Below are positions 41,912-53,298 of a stretch of 64,000 bases of DNA, in pieces. Made by a program: the position numbers and the translations under genes. The first letter of the stretch is position 1; the number at the start of each line of letters is the position of its first letter. The DNA lies in contig JAPSLB010000011.1 of NCBI GenBank assembly GCA_031181145.1, positions 1 to 64,000 of the forward strand, given 5' to 3'. The notes beneath the pieces were generated by a model, which worked only from the letters and a program-made list of their open reading frames with translations, was not told where the DNA came from and ran no database searches. The DNA comes from Microvirga sp. (GTDB lineage Bacteria; Pseudomonadota; Alphaproteobacteria; Rhizobiales; Beijerinckiaceae).

Positions 41912-42022
41912 CGGGATGCTCCGTGTGGAAGGGTTGTGGACGGGGTTGCGGCTTTGCGATTCACGGCCCAAGAGAAACATCAGATTCTTAGATTCAAGAA
42001 TTATTCTTCTTAGAGAGGGCCT

Positions 42023-43060
42023 GTGAGCGAGCGTCCCACCAAAGCGATCCTCCGCGTGCTGAACGGCGAACCGGTCTGGCCTCTGCCGGTCTGGATCATG
42101 CGCCAGGCCGGCCGCTATCTCCCGGAATACCGGGAGACCCGGAAACAGGCGGGCTCCTTCCTGGATCTCTGCTATACGCCGAGGCTTGCCGAGGAAGTCA
42201 CTCTTCAGCCGATCCGCCGCTTCGGCTTCGACGCCTCGATCCTGTTCTCCGACATCCTGGTCATCCCCCATGCGCTCGGCCAGGACGTGCGCTTCGTCGA
42301 GAACGAGGGTCCGAAGCTCGATCCCGTCACCTCGGGGAAGGATCTTGCGAAACTCGCCGACGAGCTGCCGCTGGAGCGGCTCGATCCGGTCTTCGAGACT
42401 TTGGATCGCCTGAGCAAGTCCTTGCCGAAGGAAACCACCCTCCTCGGCTTCTGCGGGGCACCCTGGACGGTCGCGAGCTACATGATCGCCGGCAAGGGCA
42501 CCCCGGACCAGGCGCCCGCCCGGCTCACCGCCTATCGTGACCCGGCCTTCATGGACGATCTCATCGAGAAGCTGGTGCAGGCCTCCACCGCCTATCTCAT
42601 CCGCCAGATCGATGCGGGGGCGGAAGCGGTCCAGATCTTCGAGAGCTTCGGTGCGGCGCTTCCGCCCGCTCTCTTCGACCGGCTGTCCCTCGACCCGATC
42701 CGCCGCATGGTGGAGGGCCTGAAGGCCGCGCGGCCTCAGGCCAAGGCGATCGTGTTCGTGCGCGGCGGCGGCGCGAACCTTCATCGCTTCGCCTCGGCCG
42801 GGATAGGCGACGCGCTGGCGCTGGATTGGACGCTTGATCCGGCTCTGGTGCTGCCCACCCTGCCGGGCACCGTCGCAACCCAGGGCAATCTCGATCCGCT
42901 CGCGCTGATCGCCGGCGGGGAGCCGATGGAGCAGGGGATAGACCACATCCTCGGTGCGGTGCGCGGCCGTCCGCACATCTTCAATCTCGGCCACGGCATC
43001 CTGCCGGAGACGCCGATCGCCCATGTGGAGCAGATGATCGCCCGCGTTCGGAGAACTTGA
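42023..43060 (+). CDS. hemE: uroporphyrinogen decarboxylase
   Basis: Heme synthesis enzyme converting uroporphyrinogen III to coproporphyrinogen III; 345 residues. PVWIMRQAGRYLPEYRETR carries the substrate-binding Arg and Asp residues, with FGFDASILFSDILVIPHALG and GFCGAPWTVASYMIAG following. GTG 42023 is the only plausible start. It is the first gene right of the origin, transcribed away from it, with hemJ immediately downstream. Confidence 0.96.
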   Translation: MSERPTKAILRVLNGEPVWPLPVWIMRQAGRYLPEYRETRKQAGSFLDLCYTPRLAEEVTLQPIRRFGFDASILFSDILVIPHALGQDVRFVENEGPKLDPVTSGKDLAKLADELPLERLDPVFETLDRLSKSLPKETTLLGFCGAPWTVASYMIAGKGTPDQAPARLTAYRDPAFMDDLIEKLVQASTAYLIRQIDAGAEAVQIFESFGAALPPALFDRLSLDPIRRMVEGLKAARPQAKAIVFVRGGGANLHRFASAGIGDALALDWTLDPALVLPTLPGTVATQGNLDPLALIAGGEPMEQGIDHILGAVRGRPHIFNLGHGILPETPIAHVEQMIARVRRT

Positions 43061-43065
43061 AAACC

Positions 43066-43491
43066 ATGTTGTATCTCTGGCTGAAAGCGTTCCATGTCAT
43101 CGCCGTCATCGCCTGGATGGCGGGCATGCTCTACCTGCCGCGCCTCTTCGTCTATCATTGCGAGGCGCCAAAGGGCTCGATCCAGTCCGAGACCTTCAAG
43201 ATCATGGAACGGCGGCTTCTGAAGGCGATCATCAACCCGGCGATGGCCGTCACCTGGGTCCTGGGCCTCTACCTCGTCTGGGACGGAGGCTGGTACACCT
43301 CCGGCTGGCTCCACGGGAAGGTCGCCCTTGTGCTGATCCTCTCCGGCCTGCACGGGGTCTATGTGCGCCGCCTGAAGGACTTCGCCGCCGACAAGAACAC
43401 CCGCCCGGCAAAATACTACCGTATCCTCAACGAGGTGCCGACGGTGCTGATGATCGGCATCGTGATTCTCGTGATCGTGAAGCCGTTCTGA
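43066..43491 (+). CDS. hemJ: protoporphyrinogen IX oxidase HemJ
   Basis: Inner-membrane enzyme of late heme synthesis, 141 residues, the form used by most alphaproteobacteria without HemG or HemY. Four hydrophobic segments and the conserved His in LKAFHVIAVIAWMAGMLYLP and VYHCE are present, with Lys/Arg residues in the KLSGLHGVYVRRLKDF-like loop. I chose ATG 43066, since the TTG at 43057 overlaps the hemE stop and is too near GGAG. The pair hemE-hemJ works in the same pathway. Confidence 0.9.
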   Translation: MLYLWLKAFHVIAVIAWMAGMLYLPRLFVYHCEAPKGSIQSETFKIMERRLLKAIINPAMAVTWVLGLYLVWDGGWYTSGWLHGKVALVLILSGLHGVYVRRLKDFAADKNTRPAKYYRILNEVPTVLMIGIVILVIVKPF

Positions 43492-43561
43492 CCCGCGACC
43501 GATCCCGGATCGGCCGGACGATCCAGGGATCCCCCTCTCGAAAGGGTTATTCAAACGGGAC

Positions 43562-43590
43562 TTGAGATCATCCGAGAACGCGGTTATAAA
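43562..43590 (+). promoter_or_regulatory. promoter of rho
   Basis: TTGAGA (43562-43567), exactly 17 bases, TATAAA (43585-43590). It would start transcription near 43597 and give a leader of about 145 bases; a long leader fits the known autoregulation of rho by its own product in other bacteria. Confidence 0.65.
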
Positions 43591-43742
43591 GAACTCCTCT
43601 TCCATAAAAGACAGGTTGCGCTGCACGGGCCCCACAGGGCTCTCTCAAGTCACCCTCGTGAACTGGGCGGCCCTGTCGACCATTCCCTGATCTCCCCTGC
43701 GCACCTTTCTCATCCGCGCATTTACCCCGAGAGTGTTCCCCG

Positions 43743-45008
43743 ATGAGGGAAATCAAACTTCAAGATCTCAAGTCCAAGTCCCCCACCGAACTCATTGCCT
43801 TCGCCGAGGAGCTCGAGGTCGAGAACGCGAGCACCATGCGCAAGCAGGAGCTCATGTTCGCCATCCTCAAGCAGCTTGCGGCCCGCGAGGTCGAGATCAT
43901 CGGCGCGGGCGTGGTCGAGGTGCTGCAGGACGGCTTCGGCTTCCTCCGCTCGGCCGATTCGAACTACCTGCCGGGACCCGACGACATCTATGTCTCGCCG
44001 TCCCAGATCCGCCGCTTCGGCCTGCGCACGGGCGATACGGTGGACGGCCCGATCCGGGGCCCGAAGGAGGGCGAGCGCTATTTCGCCCTGCTTAAAGTGA
44101 ACACGATCAATTTCGAGGATCCCGAGAAGATCCGGCACAAGGTTCATTTCGACAACTTGACGCCGCTCTTCCCGACCGAGCGCTTCAAGCTCGAGATCGA
44201 CGATCCGACGCGCAAGGATTTCTCGCCGCGCATCATCGATATCGTGTCGCCCATCGGCAAGGGCCAGCGCGCGCTCATCGTCGCCCCGCCGCGCACCGGC
44301 AAGACGGTGCTGATGCAGAACGTGGCGCAGTCGATCACGACGAATCATCCGGAGTGCTATCTCATCGTGCTGCTCATCGACGAGCGCCCGGAGGAAGTGA
44401 CCGACATGCAGCGCTCCGTGAAGGGCGAGGTCGTGGCCTCCACCTTCGACGAGCCGGCGACGCGCCACGTTCAGGTGGCCGAGATGGTGATCGAGAAGGC
44501 CAAGCGCCTCGTGGAGCATGGCCGCGACGTGGTCATCCTGCTCGATTCGATCACGCGTCTGGGCCGCGCCTACAACACGGTTGTGCCGTCCTCCGGCAAA
44601 GTGCTCACCGGCGGTGTGGACGCCAACGCCCTGCAGCGCCCGAAGCGCTTCTTCGGCGCCGCGCGCAATATCGAGGAGGGCGGTTCCCTCACCATCATCG
44701 CCACGGCGCTGATCGATACCGGCTCGCGCATGGACGAGGTGATCTTCGAAGAGTTCAAGGGCACCGGCAACTCGGAAATCATTCTCGACCGCAAGGTCGC
44801 CGACAAGCGCACCTTCCCGGCCATCGACATCACGCGCTCGGGCACCCGCAAGGAAGAACTGCTGGTTCCGGCCGACACGCTCAAGAAGATGTACGTGCTG
44901 CGCCGCATCCTCAACCCGATGGGCACCGTCGACGCTATCGAGTTCCTGCTCGACAAGCTGCGCCAGACCAAGTCGAACCAGGAATTCTTCGACTCGATGA
45001 ACACCTGA
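43743..45008 (+). CDS. rho: transcription termination factor Rho
   Basis: Hexameric RNA-dependent ATPase and terminator, 421 residues. N-terminal helix bundle ([20 protein letters not shown]), cold-shock RNA-binding domain ([20 protein letters not shown]), Walker A ([17 protein letters not shown]), Walker B ([16 protein letters not shown]), and Q/R-loops ([20 protein letters not shown]) are intact. It follows hemJ by 251 bases with its own promoter. A strong terminator follows. Confidence 0.97.
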   Translation: MREIKLQDLKSKSPTELIAFAEELEVENASTMRKQELMFAILKQLAAREVEIIGAGVVEVLQDGFGFLRSADSNYLPGPDDIYVSPSQIRRFGLRTGDTVDGPIRGPKEGERYFALLKVNTINFEDPEKIRHKVHFDNLTPLFPTERFKLEIDDPTRKDFSPRIIDIVSPIGKGQRALIVAPPRTGKTVLMQNVAQSITTNHPECYLIVLLIDERPEEVTDMQRSVKGEVVASTFDEPATRHVQVAEMVIEKAKRLVEHGRDVVILLDSITRLGRAYNTVVPSSGKVLTGGVDANALQRPKRFFGAARNIEEGGSLTIIATALIDTGSRMDEVIFEEFKGTGNSEIILDRKVADKRTFPAIDITRSGTRKEELLVPADTLKKMYVLRRILNPMGTVDAIEFLLDKLRQTKSNQEFFDSMNT

Positions 45009-45035
45009 CCGCCGGACTCTCGGCTTCGATCATAA

Positions 45036-45066
45036 CCCATCCTCCCAGGCGGGAGGGTGGGCTTTT
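45036..45066 (+). terminator. intrinsic terminator after rho
   Basis: CCCATCCTCCC (45036-45046) pairs with GGGAGGGTGGG (45051-45061) around AGGC, one G-T pair, and is followed by CTTTT. It ends the hemE-hemJ-rho series. Confidence 0.88.
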
Positions 45067-45076
45067 CGTCCGGTAT

Positions 45077-45175
45077 CTAGATCACACCCATCAGGAACAG
45101 GATGAGCAGGGTGATGGCTGTGGAGATCAGGAGCGAGCCTGCGCATCCCAACCGATTCGAGAAGAAAAGGAACAT
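45077..45175 (-). CDS. 32-residue single-helix membrane protein
   Basis: A small gene: ATG at 45175, stop at 45077, with AGGAG five bases before the ATG. The peptide opens MFLFFSNRLGCAGSLL and continues as one hydrophobic helix to a short GVI end. The aromatic start followed by SNRLGC resembles short proteins I recall from other bacteria (MFxFxSNRxGCxGS...), which supports a real family. Function is unknown; the expected location is the inner membrane. It lies between the rho terminator and a broken exporter gene. Confidence 0.65.
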   Translation of the reverse strand: MFLFFSNRLGCAGSLLISTAITLLILFLMGVI

Positions 45176-45200
45176 CGGCTCTCCTGTATTCTGCACCGCC

Positions 45201-45598
45201 TCAAGAGGATGGGCGGAGAATGCCGCTCGCCAGCACAACGCCTAGGGCCGCCAGAAGGATTCCCGCCGTGGCGGCCGGGCCGATCTCCGCCGCGGGGCGA
45301 ATTGCATTCCCAAGGCCATGACCAGGAAGAAGGGCGCAGCCGAGGCGAGGAGGCCGAGTCCTTTCAGGAGTGGCACCCCCTTCGGAAACAGGCCTATCTG
45401 CGGTCAACGGGGGCGAGCAGAACAGCCCGCACTCCGAATTGCAGGAGTCCGGTTGCGGCGGGGCCGATGCTTCGTCACCCCATGGCGGGTGCCGACGATC
45501 CAGCAGGCTCAGATCGTGACGGTGGCAAGGGTCGCGAGCCAGCCGATGAGGGAAGGTCGCACGTTGGGGCTTGGCAGAACGGAGGAGACCTGTGACAT
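45201..45598 (-). pseudogene. broken EamA-family exporter gene
   Basis: Reading left from ATG 45598 gives 29 residues of an exporter N-terminus ending LATLATVTI, then TGA at 45511 where Trp is expected. The next codons continue as WIVGTRHGVT, and further pieces in shifted frames read LLQFGVRAVLLAP, GLFPKGVPLLKGLGLLAS and, after one more shift, AAEIGPAATAGILLAALGVVLASG. It therefore carries a nonsense codon, at least two frameshifts and a large internal loss, since only about 130 codons remain of the usual 280-300. It diverges from an equally broken Lrp/AsnC regulator. Confidence 0.75.
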
Positions 45599-45659
45599 GG
45601 TGAAGCTCCGTCGATGATCTCCAGCATGCTCTGACCGGCTGAGAGATGGCCTTGCGGGC

Positions 45660-45692
45660 TTCCTGCCGAACATGCTCCATTATCGGCAGGAA
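45660..45692. promoter_or_regulatory. operator-like inverted repeat between the two pseudogenes
   Basis: TTCCTGCCGA (45660-45669) and TCGGCAGGAA (45683-45692) form a perfect 10-base inverted repeat with 13 bases between, in the 126-base divergent region. The size suits an Lrp/AsnC-type site. It remains intact though both flanking genes look dead. Confidence 0.6.
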
Positions 45693-45724
45693 ATTGCGTG
45701 CGGGCCCCCTGGAACGGTGAATTC

Positions 45725-46197
45725 ATGCCCGATCTCGATCTCGACGCCATCGATCTGCGGATCCTGAGGGCCCTGCAGGCGGACGGACGGCTCACGAACC
45801 AGGAGCTGGCCGATCAGGTCGGCCTCTCGCCTTCGCCCTGTCTGCGGCGGGTCGCCGCCCGGAGCGCAACGGATTCATCCGCGCCTACCGCGCCGTCCTC
45901 GACCGGGAATCCGTCGGGCTTGGCTTGACGGTCCTCGTGGACATCAAGGTGGAGAAGCATTCCCGCGAGAACGCCACGGCGCTCCGGGAGGCCTTGGCGG
46001 CGCTGCCGGAAGTGGTGGCCTGCCGCATGGTTTCGGGCACCGCCGATTTCATTCTCGAGATCGCTGTGGCGAACCTGAAAGCCTATGAGCGCTTCCTGTC
46101 CGAAAGGCTCCTGACATTGCCCATGATCAGCGATATCCGCTCGAACTTCGTCCTGACCCAGGTGAAAGCGGACGCGCCCCTGCCGCTCACGCATCTG
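45725..46197 (+). pseudogene. frameshifted Lrp/AsnC-family regulator
   Basis: ATG 45725 starts a normal AsnC helix-turn-helix (DLDAIDLRILRALQADGRLT, then LADQVGLSPSPCLRRV). At about 45852 one base is missing: the frame shifts and stops at 45928. In the shifted frame the rest is intact, from ERNGFIRAYRAVLDRESVGL through the ligand domain (ADFILEIAVANLKAYERFLS) to LPLTHL, the usual C-terminus. No stop follows there; the frame stays open to 46446 into the converging gene. Sequencing error could explain the one-base loss but not also the lost stop and the dead neighbour. Confidence 0.78.
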
Positions 46198-46247
46198 GAA
46201 GGGGGAATTGTCCGCTTCGAAGGCGGATCGCTGAAGGCCGTTCCCGT

Positions 46248-48266
<2,019 letters not shown>

Positions 48267-48400
48267 GGATCCTGCTCCGGAAGGGTTCGGCTCATGCGAG
48301 GCGGCTCGACCGCTTCGGACCGGAACCGATCCCGGCTCCGCCTCGCGTTAAGCCTTCATCATCATAATGGCCCGATCCCGGAAGAGGTCCAAAAAGGTTT

Positions 48401-49717
48401 ATGCCCATGCGCTCGGACGACACCATCTTCGCCACCGCCTCCGGCCATGGTCGCGCTGCCGTGTGTATCGTCAGAATCAGCGGGCCGCAGAGCTGGACGA
48501 TCCTCGAGACGCTCGGCGGCAGCGTGCCCGAGCCGCGCCGCGCGGCCGTGCGGATCCTGCGGGAGCCCGGCTCCGGCGAGCCCCTCGATCAGGCGCTGGT
48601 TCTCTGGATGCCGGGGCCGCGCAGCTTCACGGGCGAGGATCAGGCGGAACTTCACATCCATGGCGGCCTCGCCACGCGGGCGGCGGTGCTGAAGGCCCTC
48701 GGCGCGATCCCGGATTGCCGCCCGGCGGAAGCAGGGGAATTCACCCGCCGGGCCTTTCTCAACGGGCGGATGGACCTGTCCCAGGTCGAAGGCCTCGCGG
48801 ACGTGATCGACGCGGAGACCGAGGCCCAGCGGCGGCAGGCCATGCTCCAGCTCGAAGGCCGTCTCGGCGATACGGCCGAGCGGTGGCGCGAGGAGATCCT
48901 TCAGGCGCTCGCTCTCCTCGAGGCGAGCCTCGATTTCTCGGACGAAGGGGACGTGCCGGAAGATCTGGAGGCCGATATCCTGCACAGGCTCGACCGGCTC
49001 CATGAGGAGATCGGACGGGTGCTCGCGAATCGCAGCGGCGAGCGCCTGCGCGAGGGCTTCACCGTCGTCCTGGCCGGTCCTCCCAATGCCGGGAAATCCA
49101 CCTTGCTCAACGCCCTGGCCCGGAGGGACGTGGCGATCGTTTCTCCTATCGCTGGGACGACCCGCGACATCATCGAGGTCCATTGCGACCTGGGCGGCCT
49201 GCCGGTCGTCGTCGTGGATACGGCGGGCCTGCGGGAGAGCGGCGACGCAATCGAGCAGGAGGGGGTCTCCCGCGCCCGCGCCCGTGCCCAGGATGCGGAT
49301 CTCGTGCTCTGGCTCGTTCCTCCCGAAGGAGAGGAGACAAACCCGCCGCCCGCTCGGCGGCTTCTGAGGATCGGCACCAAGGCGGATGTGAGCCGGAACC
49401 GTCACGATTGCGATCTTCTGATCTCGGCCTCGACCGGGGAGGGGCTCACGGACCTGATCGCCGCGCTCGAGCATGAGGCGGAGGCTGGCCTGGGCCAGGG
49501 GGATGCGCTCCTGACCCGAGAGCGTCACCGCCGGGCGCTGGAACGGGCGCACCATTCACTCGCGGCGGGGCGGGAGCTGCTGGCAACCGGAGGGCCGCTG
49601 GAGCTGGCCGCGGAAGAAGTGCGTCTCGCCTCGCGGGCGGTCGGCGAGATTAGCGGCCGGGTGGATGTGGAGGACGTGCTGGACCGGCTGTTTTCCAGCT
49701 TCTGCATCGGCAAGTAG
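48401..49717 (+). CDS. mnmE: tRNA modification GTPase MnmE
   Basis: GTPase that, with MnmG, installs the cmnm5 group at tRNA wobble uridine. The 438-residue protein has the N-terminal tetrahydrofolate domain (TIFATASGHGRAAVCIVRIS), a helical domain, an inserted G domain (GPPNAGKSTLLNAL, DTAGLRES, NKAD replaced by GTKAD) and the C-terminal FCIGK with its required Cys. It follows the reversed DUF255 gene and precedes mnmG by 190 bases. Confidence 0.95.
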   Translation: MPMRSDDTIFATASGHGRAAVCIVRISGPQSWTILETLGGSVPEPRRAAVRILREPGSGEPLDQALVLWMPGPRSFTGEDQAELHIHGGLATRAAVLKALGAIPDCRPAEAGEFTRRAFLNGRMDLSQVEGLADVIDAETEAQRRQAMLQLEGRLGDTAERWREEILQALALLEASLDFSDEGDVPEDLEADILHRLDRLHEEIGRVLANRSGERLREGFTVVLAGPPNAGKSTLLNALARRDVAIVSPIAGTTRDIIEVHCDLGGLPVVVVDTAGLRESGDAIEQEGVSRARARAQDADLVLWLVPPEGEETNPPPARRLLRIGTKADVSRNRHDCDLLISASTGEGLTDLIAALEHEAEAGLGQGDALLTRERHRRALERAHHSLAAGRELLATGGPLELAAEEVRLASRAVGEISGRVDVEDVLDRLFSSFCIGK

Positions 49718-49846
49718 CCCTCGGGTTAAGGATCGGGCGAATTTGTGAGACTCCGCCGCATCCCTGTTCACGAATCGCCTGAATGATGGTGAATCCTCCC
49801 TGCACAGCCTGTGGGAATCGTGTGCAGAAGCGGCGAGTCAGGCGAA

Positions 49847-49862
49847 TGTTTCACGTGGAACA
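49847..49862. other. parS site 1
   Basis: TGTTTCACGTGGAACA, a match to the bacterial parS consensus with only the wobble positions differing between arms. ParB spreads from such sites to segregate the origin region. It lies 46 bases before mnmG, about 8 kb from oriC and 3.4 kb from parB. Confidence 0.9.
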
Positions 49863-49907
49863 TTTTGCCCTTTTGACCTCTTCGCTGCGAGGTCTTAGAC
49901 CCCAGGC

Positions 49908-51821
49908 ATGGAGAATTTCGTGAGTCAGATCTCTTCCCTTGAGATGTTCGATGTCGTCGTGGTCGGGGGCGGCCATGCGGGCGCCGAGGCGGCTGCCGCT
50001 TCGGCGCGCATGGGCGCGCGCACGGCCCTCGTGACCCATAAGCTCTCGACCATCGGCGCCATGTCATGCAACCCGGCTATCGGCGGGCTCGGCAAAGGCC
50101 ATCTGGTCCGCGAAATCGATGCCCTCGACGGGGTCATGGGCCGCATGGCCGACAGGGCTGGAATTCAGTTCCGGCTCCTGAACCGCCGCAAGGGTCCTGC
50201 CGTGCGCGGGCCTCGCACACAGGCGGACCGGAAGCTCTATGCCCAGGCCATGCAGGCCGAGCTGCTCCAGACCGACAATCTCGCCATCGTCGAAGGGGAG
50301 GCGGACGATCTCCTCGTGCAGGACGGATACGTGACGGGGCTCCTGCTGAGCGACGGGCGGCAGCTCCGGGCCGGCGCCGTGGTCATTACCACTGGCACCT
50401 TCCTGTCCGGCCTCATCCATATCGGCGAGAAGAAGATCCCGGCCGGGCGGATGGGCGAGCGTCCTTCCCTTGGCCTTCCGAAGACCTTTGCCCGCCTCGG
50501 CTTCACCCTGGGCCGGCTGAAGACGGGCACTCCGCCGCGCCTCGACGGGCGCACCATCGACTGGGCGGGCGTGGACAAGCAGGCGGCGGATGACGATCCG
50601 GTGCCGTTCTCCCTGCTGACGGACAGGATCACGACACCGCAGATCGAGTGCGGCATCACCCGCACCACGGCTAGGGTACATGAGTTGATCCGGGCCAACC
50701 TGCACCGCTCCGCCATGTATTCCGGGGACATTCAGGGCACCGGCCCGCGCTATTGCCCTTCCATCGAGGACAAGGTGGTGCGCTTCGGTGATCGCGACGG
50801 GCACCAGATCTTCCTGGAGCCGGAAGGCCTGGACGACATCAAGGTCTATCCCAACGGTATCTCGACCTCCCTGCCGGAGGACGTGCAGCTGGAATTCCTG
50901 AAACATGTTCCGGGTCTCGAGAAGGTGCGGATGCTCCAGCCGGCCTATGCCATCGAATACGATTACGTGGACCCACGAAACCTGACGGCCGGGCTCGAAA
51001 CCAAAGCGGTGAGGGGACTGTTCCTGGCAGGCCAGATCAACGGCACCACGGGTTACGAGGAAGCGGGCGCTCAGGGCTTGGTCGCAGGCATCAATGCCGC
51101 CCGCCGCGCGGCGGGGCAGGAGAATGTGGTCTTCGATCGGGCCGAGTCTTACATCGGCGTGCTGATCGACGATCTGATCACCCGGGGAGTGAGCGAGCCC
51201 TACCGGATGTTCACCTCCCGGTCGGAATATCGCCTGAGCCTGCGGATCGACAATGTGGACGAGCGCCTGACCGGAAAGGGTCTGGAGATCGGCTGCGTGG
51301 GCGCGAGGCGTGCGGCGCATTTCCATGAGACGCAGGAGGAAATCCGCTCCGTTCGCGAGCGTCTCCGATCCTTGAGCCTCACGCCGCAGGAAGCGGCGCG
51401 CCATGGTCTCAGTCTCAATCAGGACGGGATTCGCCGTAGCGCCTATCAGCTCCTGTCCTATCCGGCGATCGGCTGGGATGATCTTGCCATGGCTTGGCCG
51501 GATCTCGCTTCGGTGTCGCCCCAGGTGCGGGAGCGGCTCGAAACGGACGCGACCTATGCGGTATATCTCGACCGGCAGCAGGCCGACATTGCCGCCTATC
51601 GCCGGGACGAGGGCATCGTGCTCGAGGAGACGCTGGACTTCCGTGGACTTCCGGGCCTGTCGAACGAGATCAAGGCGAAGCTTGACCTGGTCCGGCCGAA
51701 GACCCTTGGCCAAGCGGCACGGATCGAGGGGATTACGCCTGCCGCCCTGACGCTTCTGGCCGCCCACGCGAGGAAGGCATCCTCCGAGGCCGTGAGGCTC
51801 TCCGAACCGGTGGCGTCATGA
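49908..51821 (+). CDS. mnmG: tRNA uridine 5-carboxymethylaminomethyl modification enzyme MnmG
   Basis: FAD-dependent partner of MnmE, 637 residues. FAD motif [23 protein letters not shown], then [40 protein letters not shown], and CGQ-type ALEHMNTP-like C-terminal helices are in place; [20 protein letters not shown] is the FAD-domain return. Starts at ATG 49908 or codons nearby (GTG 49920, ATG 49944) are all plausible. The stop overlaps rsmG by ATGA. Confidence 0.95.
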   Translation: MENFVSQISSLEMFDVVVVGGGHAGAEAAAASARMGARTALVTHKLSTIGAMSCNPAIGGLGKGHLVREIDALDGVMGRMADRAGIQFRLLNRRKGPAVRGPRTQADRKLYAQAMQAELLQTDNLAIVEGEADDLLVQDGYVTGLLLSDGRQLRAGAVVITTGTFLSGLIHIGEKKIPAGRMGERPSLGLPKTFARLGFTLGRLKTGTPPRLDGRTIDWAGVDKQAADDDPVPFSLLTDRITTPQIECGITRTTARVHELIRANLHRSAMYSGDIQGTGPRYCPSIEDKVVRFGDRDGHQIFLEPEGLDDIKVYPNGISTSLPEDVQLEFLKHVPGLEKVRMLQPAYAIEYDYVDPRNLTAGLETKAVRGLFLAGQINGTTGYEEAGAQGLVAGINAARRAAGQENVVFDRAESYIGVLIDDLITRGVSEPYRMFTSRSEYRLSLRIDNVDERLTGKGLEIGCVGARRAAHFHETQEEIRSVRERLRSLSLTPQEAARHGLSLNQDGIRRSAYQLLSYPAIGWDDLAMAWPDLASVSPQVRERLETDATYAVYLDRQQADIAAYRRDEGIVLEETLDFRGLPGLSNEIKAKLDLVRPKTLGQAARIEGITPAALTLLAAHARKASSEAVRLSEPVAS

Positions 51822-52444
51822 ATGCCCCCGCCTCGGCCCGGGCCGACCTGAATGTTTCACGTGAAACGCTGGAGAAGCTGGAGCTTCTCGAACGCGAGTT
51901 GCGCCGCTGGCAGGCGATCAAGAATCTCGTCGGCCCGGCGACGCTCGACCGGATCTGGGAGCGACACGTCATCGATTCCCTCCAGCTGCTGGAGCACGCT
52001 CCCGCGGCCAGGACCTGGGTGGATCTCGGCTCCGGAGCCGGTTTTCCCGGACTCGTGCTCGCCATCGCGGGGCAGGAGAGGGGACTGACGGTTCACCTTG
52101 TCGAGAGCAATTCCCGCAAATGCGCCTTCCTGCGCCAGATCGCCCGCCTCACCGGAGCTTCGGCGATTGTGCACGAAGAGCGGCTGGAGGCGGTCATTCC
52201 CGGTTTCGTCAGCAAGGCCGACGTGGTCTCCGCCCGGGCTCTGGCTTCGCTGACGCAGCTGCTGGAATGGACAGAGCCCATGTTGAAAACGGGGACGACC
52301 GGGCTCTTTCCCAAAGGGCGGGATGCCGAGTCCGAATTGACCGAGGCTCGGAAAAGGTGGACAGTCAAGGCAGACATCCTGCCGAGCCGCACCGATTCCG
52401 AGGCCAGGATCCTTCGCATAACCTCCATCGAGAGCCTGACATGA
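51818..52444 (+). CDS. rsmG: 16S rRNA (guanine527-N7)-methyltransferase
   Basis: SAM-dependent GidB methyltransferase, 208 residues. The core shows [16 protein letters not shown] (SAM loop), [22 protein letters not shown] and [18 protein letters not shown] 51818 overlaps mnmG and its stop overlaps parA (ATGA). Codons 12-17 of this gene contain a parS site, so the N-terminal residues NVSRET are partly fixed by ParB binding. Confidence 0.95.
   Translation: MNAPASARADLNVSRETLEKLELLERELRRWQAIKNLVGPATLDRIWERHVIDSLQLLEHAPAARTWVDLGSGAGFPGLVLAIAGQERGLTVHLVESNSRKCAFLRQIARLTGASAIVHEERLEAVIPGFVSKADVVSARALASLTQLLEWTEPMLKTGTTGLFPKGRDAESELTEARKRWTVKADILPSRTDSEARILRITSIESLT
51853..51868. other. parS site 2, inside rsmG
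   Basis: TGTTTCACGTGAAACG differs from the perfect palindrome TGTTTCACGTGAAACA at the last base only. It lies in rsmG codons 12-17, 2.0 kb from site 1. Intragenic parS sites near parAB occur in other bacteria. Confidence 0.88.
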
Positions 52445-53280
52445 TGACCGACCTCAGCGAATCCCAGGACGGAGCGCGTGGCGTGAAGCCGCGCGTTCTC
52501 GTGGTCGCCAACCAGAAGGGTGGCGTCGGCAAGACGACGACAGCCATCAATCTCGGCACGGCTCTGGCGGCCATCGGGGAGAAGGTGCTCATCATCGACC
52601 TCGATCCACAGGGCAATGCTTCGACGGGCCTGGGGATCGACCGCAAGAGCCGTCAGGTCTCGACCTATCACGTTCTGGCCGGTGAAGCCTCGCTTTCCGA
52701 GAGCATCACGGAGACGGTGGTGCCGGGCTTATGGCTCGCACCCTCGACGCTCGACCTCCTGGGGATCGAATTGGAGATCGCGAATGAGCGGAACCGCGCT
52801 CACCGTCTCCGCGCGGCGATTCGCAGCTTGGCCGGGGATGAAGTAATTGAACCTTTTACCTATATCCTGATCGATTGCCCGCCGTCTCTTAATCTTCTGA
52901 CCATCAATGCCTTGACCGCGGCAGACGCCGTTCTGGTCCCGCTTCAATGCGAATTCTTCGCTCTGGAGGGACTCAGCCAATTGCTCAAGACAGTGGAACA
53001 GGTCCGATCGGCGCTCAATCCGGATCTGACGATTCACGGCGTGGTGCTCACCATGTTCGACCCACGCAACAACCTGTCGGGGCAGGTGGTGGCGGATGTG
53101 CGCGAGTTCATGGGGGACAAGGTCTACGAGACCATGATCCCGCGGAACGTGCGGGTGTCCGAGGCTCCGTCCCACGGCAAGCCGGTGCTGCTTTACGATA
53201 TCAAGTGCACCGGCTCCCAGGCTTACCTCCGTTTGGCATCCGAAATCATTCAGCGTGAGCGCGCCCTGCGCGCCGCGTAA
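52441..53280 (+). CDS. parA: chromosome-partitioning ATPase ParA
   Basis: Walker-type ATPase of 279 residues that drives origin segregation. The deviant Walker A KGGVGKTTTAINLG, DLDPQGNASTGLGI, IDCPPSLNLLTINAL and the P-loop partner motifs are present. The chromosomal type lacks an N-terminal helix-turn-helix. The ATG overlaps the rsmG stop; parB follows after 18 bases. Confidence 0.96.
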   Translation: MMTDLSESQDGARGVKPRVLVVANQKGGVGKTTTAINLGTALAAIGEKVLIIDLDPQGNASTGLGIDRKSRQVSTYHVLAGEASLSESITETVVPGLWLAPSTLDLLGIELEIANERNRAHRLRAAIRSLAGDEVIEPFTYILIDCPPSLNLLTINALTAADAVLVPLQCEFFALEGLSQLLKTVEQVRSALNPDLTIHGVVLTMFDPRNNLSGQVVADVREFMGDKVYETMIPRNVRVSEAPSHGKPVLLYDIKCTGSQAYLRLASEIIQRERALRAA

Positions 53281-53298
53281 CGAGAGTTGAGACGAACA

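Larger units (their letters stand above)
41535..42022. other. chromosomal replication origin (oriC)
   Basis: A 488-base gap between divergent ppsR and hemE with no credible gene. Two exact TTAA-N7-TTAA boxes (41838-41852 and 41897-41911) and a third with one mismatch (41817-41831) match CtrA sites. TGTGGATAG (41676-41684) is one base from a consensus DnaA box on the opposite strand, and TGTGGA cores recur at 41924 and 41935. Seven GANTC sites (41665, 41761, 41785, 41796, 41958, 41983, 41991) exceed the one or two expected. Bases 41972-42013 are AT-rich, a possible unwinding element. In Caulobacter and several Rhizobiales, the origin lies beside hemE, so this assignment has contextual and motif support. 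Confidence 0.82.

Noticed and set aside
45318-45617. A 99-residue plus-strand frame between rho and the Lrp remnant
   Set aside because: It overlaps the decayed exporter on the other strand, which shows recognisable EamA pieces; this frame has none.
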